Shown here: positions 23,739-30,751 of the stretch, one piece after another
Layout of the letters: every line of letters starts with the position of its first letter
Numbering within the stretch: position 1 is the stretch's first letter
Source of the DNA: Acidobacteriota bacterium
GTDB taxonomy: Bacteria; Aquificota; Aquificia; Aquificales; Aquificaceae
Reading direction: 5' to 3'
Assembly (NCBI GenBank): GCA_003696155.1
Contig: RFFP01000022.1
Coordinates: 62,001 to 126,000, forward strand
Length of the DNA stretch: 64,000 nucleotides
Notes under the pieces: model-generated
Seen by the model: only the letters and a program-made list of their open reading frames with translations
Told to the model about the DNA's origin: nothing
Database searches by the model: none
Made by a program: the position numbers and the translations under genes

Positions 23739-26700
23739 TCACCCTTATCTGAGCTCTACCCCCTATTTTTTCCACTTCAATCCTCTGGCTGAACTTTTCC
23801 GCTATATCCTCCACGTGGGTTATTATGCCTACCATCCTGTCCGTTGACTGTCTTACAAGCTCAAAAAAGTCACCCAGAGACTCCCTTGTTTCCCTGTCCA
23901 GTGAGCCAAAACCCTCGTCTATAAAGAGGCTCTCCAAGGGTGCATTGTGGGAGAGAAGGTCTGCCACTGCAAAGGCAAGGGAAAGGCTTGCCAAAAAGGT
24001 CTCCCCACCGCTAAGACTTGAGATTACCCTACTGTGTCCCGACTGTAGGTTAAGCACCTTTAGCTCTCCATCCACCGTTTCAAATCTGTAGATACCAGAG
24101 GTAAACCTAAAAAGGTAGTAGCTTGCCCTATCCGCTATCCTTTCAAGCATAATTTGGCTCACATGCTCGGGAAATCTGTCGTCTCTTAGGTCTGTCTTTA
24201 GTATTCCGTAGAGACTGAGTTCCCCTTCCACCTTATATAGCTCTTTCTGAAGGTTGGACTTCTCTTCAAGGGCCTTCCGAGCTTCCAAAAGCTGAACCTC
24301 AAACCTGGTCCTCTCTTGTCTGTTTTTTAGCACCTGCTCCTCAAATAGGGATACCTCCCTTTCTATCTCCTCTGTAGGGGGAAGCTCCTCGTATTGCCTT
24401 AGCTTCTCCTCTACTGTCCTTAATCTTTCTTCTAGCTCTCCTTTCCGTCTTTCGTATTCCTGCACGCCAGCCTGGAGCCTTTCTATCTCCTCCCAGTCTA
24501 GCATGTACTCTCTTATGTTCTCCAAACCACCGAGAAGCCTCTCTATGTGGTATATGCGCGGTGCTATGTGGGCTCTCTTAGAGAACACATCCTCCAGAGC
24601 TCTATCCATGTCCACAAGCCTACTCTGAAGGACGAGCTCTTCAGTGGTCAAGCTGTTAAGCTTATTCATAGCCAACTGGTACTTCTCTTCCACCTCCCTT
24701 ATGAACCTATCTATACTTTCCATCCTCTCTATCACCTCCCCTTTCAAATCCTTTATATCTTCCCTGAGCTCCCCACACAGATGACCTATCTTCTTCTGCT
24801 CCTTTAAAAGCTCCTCCTCCAACCTCTTGAGGTTTTCCTCCTTACCCCTTATCTTTTCTCTGAGCACATCCCTTTCCCTCCTTATCAGTTCCTTTTCTTC
24901 CTGCAGTTGTACATACCTGTTTTCGTATCTTTCCTTCCTATGGGTAAGCTCTTTATACCTTCTACTCTTTTCTTCAAGCTCTCTTATCTCCTCCTCTATC
25001 TCCCAGAGCTCCTTCCCCACCTGCTCTGTAAGCTCGGCGAGCCTATTGAGAAGACTTGCCCTTTCAGCCTCCAAAGCCTCCATACGAGCCTCTGAGCTAG
25101 AGGCTTTAATTTTTACCCCTTCCAAACTCTTGGAAATCTCCTCTAAAGAAGAGGTCAGCTTCTGGAGCTCCCCTTCCCACAGAGCTGATTCCCTCTTTAG
25201 CTCCTCTATGCTGGACAGCTCCCCCCGCACTCTTTCGTATTCCCTTTCCACTTCTTGGGATTGGATATTCCCTAAAGCTTTATGAAGTTTATCCTTTTCC
25301 TCCCTTAACCTATCCATTATAGATTCCTGAGATAGGAGCTCTACTTTTAGCCTGTTTATCTCATCTTCTAAGCCTTTCATATCCCTTATAAGCCCTTCCA
25401 GGTCTTCCTCCTTCTCTTCCCTATCTTCGTGTGTCTCTATTGGGCTTCCGCAGACGGGACATAGGTCTCCTGGCTTTAGATCCTTCCTTATCTCCCATGC
25501 GTAAACCTCTTTTCTCCTCTTCTCTAGCTCCTTCATCTTTTCTTGGAGCATGTCCATCCTCTGACCTATCTGGTAAATTTTTAGCTTTATCGTCTCCTCC
25601 TCTTCATTTAGAGCTCTCAGCTCCTCTATCCTTTTTATAAGCTCTGTAAGCTTAAAGAGTTCCTCCTTGAGATCACCTTCTTTGGCTATCCGCTCTTTGA
25701 GCTGACTTATACGTCCTTGGATTTCCCTTATGGAGTTTTCTGCTTGTTCCTTCTTATGGTTTAACCTCTCCATATATGCGTTTAACTCTTCTATTTCCCT
25801 TCTTGAACTGTTCAGTTCCCTCTCTTTCTGGAGAATCTCATTCTTCAGTCTGTTCCTCTCCTTTGCGAGCTCCCTCTGCCTTTCTAGCCTTCTGAGCCTT
25901 TCTTCTATGTTCTCCTCTCTCAGCTCTTCGATGCTTCTCCCTATCTGTTCTATCTCTTCCCTACCCCTTTTTAACCTCTCTTCCTTATCTTTATACTCTA
26001 TCTCCTTCTCCTTCAAAGCCTCTTGGAGTTCTGCCATATCTCTCTTTAAAGATATGAGCTCCTTTTGCTTTCCGAGGTAGCTGTCTATAGCCTCAAGAGC
26101 TAACCTTAGGTCTGTAAGTTCTTGGCGGTAAAGGTCCTGCTTTTTGTACTCCTCTTCCCATCTTCTGTACTCCTCTTCCAGGATTATCCTATCCTCTTTT
26201 ATACGAGATAGCTTTAGCTCAACTTCGTTTCTCTGTCTTTTTAAACTTTCCTCTTGAAGTTTTAAATCCTCATACTTTCTTATATCCTGAAGGTAGGGAA
26301 AAATTTCCTTAGCCCTTGTAAGCATATTTTTCTTTTTTTCAATTTCCTCTTCCATAGTTCTGAACTCTTTAAGGGACTCCTGGCATTGGAGCATCTCTTC
26401 CATCAATTTATCCCTTTCTCTGCAACCCTCTAACCTGTTTAAAATGATTCCCTTATCTTCTAAGAGTTTGCCATACTCTTCATCAAGCTTCAGTATACTA
26501 TTTTCTAACTCCCTTATTAGGTCTTCTGAATAATCCCTTAGGGAGTTTAGCCGTTCCCTCAAATACTGTGCTCTTGTTTCTAGCTTTCCGTGCTCGTCGC
26601 TGAGTATCTCTTTAGCCTTCTGGAACATCTTACTAAAGCCCAAGAGGGTGTTGAGAATACGTCTTCCCTCCCTCTGCCCCGAGTGTCTTAGAAGCCTGTC

Positions 26701-27138
26701 AAACTGGTTCTGTGGAAGGACTATAACCTTTGTAAAGGTCTCATAGTCCAAACCCAAAAGTTGAGTAATGTAGCTCTCTAGCTCGGTAGCCTTAAGAGCT
26801 TTTGATTTTCCCTCTTCGTAGAACCTGAAGTCCCCACTACCCTTACCCTTATGCTGTCTATATTCCCTCTCTATCCTAAAGAGCTTACCCTTTACGGAGA
26901 ACTCTAAACAAACACGCATGCTTTTTTCACCCTCAGATAGGAGATGGGAGCCTATCCTATCTTCCCTGCCGAACCTGGGCACTTTACCAAAGAGTGCATA
27001 GCTTATAGCGTCTATGATGCTTGATTTTCCCGCTCCCGTTCTCCCCCTTATGGCAAAGAAGTTGAGAGGGGAAAAGTCAATAGTGTACCTTCCTCTGTAG
27101 ACGGTGAAGTTTTCAACCTCCAGTCTAATCGGCTTCAT
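23731..27138 (-). CDS. sbcC: SbcC/Rad50-family DNA repair ATPase
   Basis: 1135-aa SMC-like ATPase. Walker A GRTGAGKSS near residue 34; very long coiled coils broken by a zinc hook (CPVCGSPIE, near residue 560); C-terminal signature SSLSGGETFLASLSLAFA, Walker B LESLFIDEGFGSLD, and H-loop GIITHVEDI. With SbcD it forms the Mre11-Rad50 complex that opens hairpins and processes double-strand breaks. It overlaps sbcD by 14 nt. The antisense strand shows long open frames, which are mirror images of the coiled coil. Confidence 0.96.
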   Translation of the reverse strand: MKPIRLEVENFTVYRGRYTIDFSPLNFFAIRGRTGAGKSSIIDAISYALFGKVPRFGREDRIGSHLLSEGEKSMRVCLEFSVKGKLFRIEREYRQHKGKGSGDFRFYEEGKSKALKATELESYITQLLGLDYETFTKVIVLPQNQFDRLLRHSGQREGRRILNTLLGFSKMFQKAKEILSDEHGKLETRAQYLRERLNSLRDYSEDLIRELENSILKLDEEYGKLLEDKGIILNRLEGCRERDKLMEEMLQCQESLKEFRTMEEEIEKKKNMLTRAKEIFPYLQDIRKYEDLKLQEESLKRQRNEVELKLSRIKEDRIILEEEYRRWEEEYKKQDLYRQELTDLRLALEAIDSYLGKQKELISLKRDMAELQEALKEKEIEYKDKEERLKRGREEIEQIGRSIEELREENIEERLRRLERQRELAKERNRLKNEILQKERELNSSRREIEELNAYMERLNHKKEQAENSIREIQGRISQLKERIAKEGDLKEELFKLTELIKRIEELRALNEEEETIKLKIYQIGQRMDMLQEKMKELEKRRKEVYAWEIRKDLKPGDLCPVCGSPIETHEDREEKEEDLEGLIRDMKGLEDEINRLKVELLSQESIMDRLREEKDKLHKALGNIQSQEVEREYERVRGELSSIEELKRESALWEGELQKLTSSLEEISKSLEGVKIKASSSEARMEALEAERASLLNRLAELTEQVGKELWEIEEEIRELEEKSRRYKELTHRKERYENRYVQLQEEKELIRRERDVLREKIRGKEENLKRLEEELLKEQKKIGHLCGELREDIKDLKGEVIERMESIDRFIREVEEKYQLAMNKLNSLTTEELVLQSRLVDMDRALEDVFSKRAHIAPRIYHIERLLGGLENIREYMLDWEEIERLQAGVQEYERRKGELEERLRTVEEKLRQYEELPPTEEIEREVSLFEEQVLKNRQERTRFEVQLLEARKALEEKSNLQKELYKVEGELSLYGILKTDLRDDRFPEHVSQIMLERIADRASYYLFRFTSGIYRFETVDGELKVLNLQSGHSRVISSLSGGETFLASLSLAFAVADLLSHNAPLESLFIDEGFGSLDRETRESLGDFFELVRQSTDRMVGIITHVEDIAEKFSQRIEVEKIGGRAQIRVIY

Positions 27139-28270
27139 GTTGGGCTCTGTCCATCAGAGTTGTGAAAAGCTCCTCTATCTCCTTAGAGGGTTGGGTTTTA
27201 TAAGTCTTTTGGTAGTAATCCCTGTAAAGGTCTATAAGGTCTGGCCTATCACCCCGCTCTTCTACGCTCAAGGTTTTCTCCTCCAGAAGCTCTATCTCCA
27301 CCTTAGCAAGCCTATCTCCTAACTCTTTTTGTAATATCTCTTTCTTCTGATGGTGTAATACATCGCCCATCTTCATATAAAGCACAATCTTTAAAAGCAC
27401 ATCGTTTCTTTTCGGTAGAACCTCCTCCAGCCTGTCCTCTGGCTTTATATGCACCTCAAAAAGCTCTCTTCTAAGAGATAGCTCAATAGGTTCCACCCTT
27501 GCGAGCCCATCCTCAAGGATTACAAGGTTTACAAACTTTTTCATCCCCTTTTCCGAGAAGTCTATCTGGTAAAGACTTCCAGAATAGTATACTTTCGGCG
27601 TTGCGCCTTCTATCCTCTGGTTTTTGTGAACATGACCCAGAGCTACGTAGGTGAACTCTTCTGGTATACTTTCGGGCTTCACAGCGTAAAAGGGTGATAC
27701 ACTGGATTGCAGTTCGCTACCCGTTATCTGGGCCTTTTCTACCATAAGATGTGCCATTAGTATCTTATACGATGCACCATGCACCTCTTGTGCAAGAGCC
27801 CTTATGTAATTGCCAACCTTATGGGCGTAACTCCTTTGCGTGTCTTCGCTGAGGTGGGTTATAGCCCTCTCATCTGGATAAGGTAGGCATGCTACCTTAA
27901 GTTCTCCAAGTTCAAAAATGCATTCTCTTAAGTTTTTTAAGGGTCTATCAAAAACGTGTATGTTACCCAGCTTCCTAAGGTGCTTATAGACCCTCATAAA
28001 GTCGTAGCTATCATGGTTGCCCGCTATAAGGACCGTATGAAGTCCGATAGAGTTTACCCTGGTGAGAAAGTCCATAATCAGCTCCTGAGAGCCGTGGTCC
28101 GGATTTCTCTTGTCAAATATGTCACCTGCAACTAGCAACAAATCTACCCGCTCTTCCTTGCAGATTCTTACGACCTGTTCAAGGGCGTAATTGAGGTCTT
28201 CGTTTCTCGATATTCTGTCGTATAGCTTTTTCCCTGCATGCAGGTCGGATATGTGTAGAAGCCTTATCAT
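27125..28270 (-). CDS. sbcD: SbcD/Mre11-family nuclease
   Basis: 381-aa calcineurin-like phosphoesterase. Metal motifs in order: ISDLHAGK, AGDIFDKRNP, AGNHDSYDF, LMAHLMVE and ALGHVHKNQ. The C-terminal part contains the SbcC-binding segments. The 4-nt ATGA-type overlap with the LOG gene upstream and the overlap with sbcC indicate a co-translated unit. Confidence 0.95.
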   Translation of the reverse strand: MIRLLHISDLHAGKKLYDRISRNEDLNYALEQVVRICKEERVDLLLVAGDIFDKRNPDHGSQELIMDFLTRVNSIGLHTVLIAGNHDSYDFMRVYKHLRKLGNIHVFDRPLKNLRECIFELGELKVACLPYPDERAITHLSEDTQRSYAHKVGNYIRALAQEVHGASYKILMAHLMVEKAQITGSELQSSVSPFYAVKPESIPEEFTYVALGHVHKNQRIEGATPKVYYSGSLYQIDFSEKGMKKFVNLVILEDGLARVEPIELSLRRELFEVHIKPEDRLEEVLPKRNDVLLKIVLYMKMGDVLHHQKKEILQKELGDRLAKVEIELLEEKTLSVEERGDRPDLIDLYRDYYQKTYKTQPSKEIEELFTTLMDRAQHEAD

Positions 28271-29013
28271 AACATACCCACTCTGTTAAGTATCTGAGAG
28301 AGCCTTTCCAATGTAGGGTTAAAGGGGTCCTCTTTTTTGTGTAGATGGTAAATTCTTTCCATCTCCTTCAACACCAGCTCCACAGCCTCCTCCGAACTAT
28401 CACAGATAGAAAGGAGTTCCATATCCCCCCTATCTATCGTTCCATAGCTTACCATGGTCTTTTCCATAAACTCTATCAAGGGTCTCCAATAGTCCAAGCC
28501 AAAGAGTATTATGGGGAATCTCCTACTTTTTCCCGTCTGTATAAGGGTGAGGGCTTCAAAGAGCTCATCAAGGGTTCCAAAGCCACCGGGAAATATGATG
28601 TAGGCGCTGGAGTATCTAATAAGCATCACTTTTCTCACAAAGAAGTAATCGAACCTTAAGGATAGATTTTGATAGATGTTAGGTTTTTGCTCAGTTGGTA
28701 TCTCTATATTAAGACCTACTGATAGACTGCCAGAGTCCTTTGCTCCCCTGTTGGCTGCTTCCATTATACCCGGGCCACCACCGGTGACAACATGGAAGCC
28801 CAGCTCACCAAGCCTAAAAGCGGTTTTATATGCCTCCTTATAATATGGGCTTTCTTCGGTAAGTCTTGAGCTGCCAAAAAAGGTTATAGCAGGACCCACC
28901 CTTGCCAGCTCATCAAAACCCTGCACAAACTCACTCATTATCTTTAAGACACGCCAAGTGTCCCCCTGCTTTATCTTTAGCTCTTCTATTAACCTGAGTT
29001 CCTTACTGTTCAT
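28267..29013 (-). CDS. LOG-family (TIGR00730-type) nucleotide hydrolase
   Basis: 248 aa with the lysine-decarboxylase-like Rossmann fold of LOG proteins: TFFGSSRL, VVTGGGPGIMEAANRGA and the signature FPGGFGTLDELFEALTLIQTG. LOG enzymes release nucleobases from nucleoside monophosphates (cytokinin riboside monophosphate in plants; AMP in bacteria). It is encoded between a secreted Lys-rich protein (11-nt overlap) and sbcD (4-nt overlap). A role in nucleotide housekeeping is inferred. Confidence 0.9.
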   Translation of the reverse strand: MNSKELRLIEELKIKQGDTWRVLKIMSEFVQGFDELARVGPAITFFGSSRLTEESPYYKEAYKTAFRLGELGFHVVTGGGPGIMEAANRGAKDSGSLSVGLNIEIPTEQKPNIYQNLSLRFDYFFVRKVMLIRYSSAYIIFPGGFGTLDELFEALTLIQTGKSRRFPIILFGLDYWRPLIEFMEKTMVSYGTIDRGDMELLSICDSSEEAVELVLKEMERIYHLHKKEDPFNPTLERLSQILNRVGML

Positions 29014-29257
29014 TAATGTCTTTGACCATACCCTCCAGCTTCAACAGTTCTCCCTCATGAGGTTTGTTTATGTTGCGTGCGTAGCGGGGTTTAACCTGGA
29101 CCTTTTTAGCCTTTAATGTTTTCTTCTTGGCCTTTACCTTCACACTTTTATAGCTTTTTTGAGATGTATTCTTCTGCTTTGCTTCTACTGGCACAGTGGA
29201 AACAAGGGGAAAGACTGCAAGAGATATAAGTAATAGCATATGCAAAAGTTTTTTCAT
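29003..29257 (-). CDS. Small Lys-rich secreted protein of unknown function
   Basis: 84 aa. A clear signal peptide (KKLLHMLLLISLAVFPL, cleavage probably after VEA at residue 26) is followed by a mature part of about 58 residues in which roughly one residue in four is Lys or Arg, mostly in the first 35 (VKVKAKKKTLKAKKVQVKP). No family recognised. It could bind DNA, an anionic polymer or the envelope. It heads the minus-strand run to sbcDC and is divergent from the pel island. Its strong Shine-Dalgarno can be sequestered in a hairpin (29264-29288). Confidence 0.7.
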   Translation of the reverse strand: MKKLLHMLLLISLAVFPLVSTVPVEAKQKNTSQKSYKSVKVKAKKKTLKAKKVQVKPRYARNINKPHEGELLKLEGMVKDINEQ

Positions 29258-29263
29258 TTTTTA

Positions 29264-29288
29264 ACCTCCTTTACCCCCCGTAGGAGGT
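29264..29288 (-). promoter_or_regulatory. Hairpin that pairs with the ribosome binding site
   Basis: In the minus-strand message ACCTCCT (29288-29282) can pair perfectly with the Shine-Dalgarno AGGAGGT (29270-29264), which sits 6 nt before the ATG of the Lys-rich protein. The 11-nt loop is G-rich. This may be a thermometer or protein-controlled switch, or a coincidence of a repeated Shine-Dalgarno core. Confidence 0.45.
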
Positions 29289-29295
29289 CCTAAAA

Positions 29296-29324
29296 GGATA
29301 AAACAGGACTTTTGACCTTGTCAA
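29296..29324 (-). promoter_or_regulatory. Promoter of the Lys-rich protein - LOG - sbcDC run
   Basis: On the minus strand an exact TTGACA (29324-29319) is followed after 17 nt by a weak TTATCC (29301-29296), or by TTTTAT two bases earlier. Its -35 overlaps the -35 of the divergent pelG promoter by 5 bp. Confidence 0.4.
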
Positions 29325-29346
29325 GGGGAAAGGGGATTAGTATGAT
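29318..29346 (+). promoter_or_regulatory. Promoter of the pelGAB arm
   Basis: TTGTCA (29318-29323), a 17-nt spacer and TATGAT (29341-29346), 31 nt before the pelG ATG, which has a purine-rich ribosome site (GGGGGAGAAA). The -35 lies within the overlapping palindromes TTGAC-CTT-GTCAA and CCTTG-T-CAAGG (29312-29326), a plausible operator. Confidence 0.5.
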
Positions 29347-29377
29347 ATATTATTAACTATAAGGACAGGGGGAGAAA

Positions 29378-30751
29378 ATGGCAGGAATAGGCTTTGAACT
29401 CAGAAGAGCGCTAGCTAGGCGGTATATAAGCTCAGTAGGGATTGCTTTTGGTTATTCTCTCCTGTTGGTTGCCGGTCCTTACTTGATTTCCATACTTACC
29501 ATACTGTCCTCTTACTATTTGATAGGCCCCTTTGTTAAGGACAGAACCTTTATATTGCAGTTTCAAGTCTTGGTAACCTACATGGTTGCCTTTAGCCTTA
29601 TACTTACTGGACCTTCGCAGCTTATGATGACCCGTTTTGTGGCTGATAGGCTGTTTGAAGAGAAATACGACCTTGTTCTTTCCAATCTTGTAGGTAACAT
29701 GTTGCTAAACATGCTCTTTGGCTTTGCATTTTCCATGGGCACAGCCTATATCTTTTTCAATGATATGAACCTTCTTTTTATATCTTCCAGTGTATTCTCC
29801 TTTACCATACTGTGCGGTTTATGGATAGTTAACATAGTTTTAACAGGCCTTAAAAGGTATAAATGGATAGTTTTTTCCTACGCTCTTGGTTATGCGGTCT
29901 TCATAGTCTTTGCCTACCTCTTTGCATTTTTAGGTCTTGCTGGTATGACTGCCGCCTTCCTGCTTGGACAGTCTGTACTCTTCTTTGCCTTGTTTGGCTT
30001 CATAACAAAAAGCATACCTTCTAAGGAGGTTTTAAGGTTTGACTTTTTAGATAGAAACTTAATAAAGCTTTCTTTAATTCCCACTGGACTGTTCTATAAC
30101 TTAGGTATATGGGCAGATAAATTCGTATTCTGGTTTGACCCTTCAACCAGTAAAGAGGTCATAGGGAGCGTGGTAAGGGCCTCACCCATTTATGACATAC
30201 CCATGTTTCTGGCGTACATATCTATAGCCCCAGGGTTGGCCATGTTCTTTCTTAAATTAGAGGTGGAGTTTGCCGAATACTATGAGCGTTACTACCGTTC
30301 TGTAAGGGAGGGTGCTCACCTTCAGAAGATATACGAGCTTGGTAATGATATGATAGAGTCTGCTAGGGCTGTCCTGTTTGATGTTCTCAGGATTCAGGGT
30401 ATAGCCTTCGTCGTTTTTACACTCTTTGCAATCCCTGTCTTTAAACTATTCAAAATATCCCTCCTCTATATTCCTCTTTTCGAAGTTTTGATGCTGGGAA
30501 CCTTTTTACAACTGCTGTTTATGACACTTTTTGCCCTTTTTACCTATTTTGATAGGAGAAAGGAATCCCTCTTTCTTACTTTTCTTTTCTTTTCTACCAA
30601 CCTTATCCTTACTCTTATAACCCAATTTCTAGGTCCTTATTATTATGGATACGGTTTTGTTGCTTCCCTGTTTATTACAAATATAGTAGCTTTCTTGCTC
30701 ATGAGGAGGTTTTTAAATGAGATTCATTATAGGACTTTTATGTTTGCTTAG
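29378..30751 (+). CDS. pelG: Pel polysaccharide inner-membrane protein PelG
   Basis: 457 aa with about 12 membrane helices and the diagnostic N-terminus MAGIGFELRR, typical of PelG, the MOP-superfamily flippase-like partner of the PelF glycosyltransferase and of PelD/PelE in the Pel synthase complex. Nearly the whole chain is hydrophobic, with an amphipathic cytoplasmic loop (about 300-340). First gene of the plus-strand arm; pelA starts 35 nt before its stop. Confidence 0.93.
   Translation: MAGIGFELRRALARRYISSVGIAFGYSLLLVAGPYLISILTILSSYYLIGPFVKDRTFILQFQVLVTYMVAFSLILTGPSQLMMTRFVADRLFEEKYDLVLSNLVGNMLLNMLFGFAFSMGTAYIFFNDMNLLFISSSVFSFTILCGLWIVNIVLTGLKRYKWIVFSYALGYAVFIVFAYLFAFLGLAGMTAAFLLGQSVLFFALFGFITKSIPSKEVLRFDFLDRNLIKLSLIPTGLFYNLGIWADKFVFWFDPSTSKEVIGSVVRASPIYDIPMFLAYISIAPGLAMFFLKLEVEFAEYYERYYRSVREGAHLQKIYELGNDMIESARAVLFDVLRIQGIAFVVFTLFAIPVFKLFKISLLYIPLFEVLMLGTFLQLLFMTLFALFTYFDRRKESLFLTFLFFSTNLILTLITQFLGPYYYGYGFVASLFITNIVAFLLMRRFLNEIHYRTFMFA

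Noticed and set aside
24827-26080. Long open reading frames antisense to sbcC
   Set aside because: They are low-complexity Ser/Leu frames opposite a Glu/Lys/Leu-rich coiled coil; no ribosome site or motif supports them.
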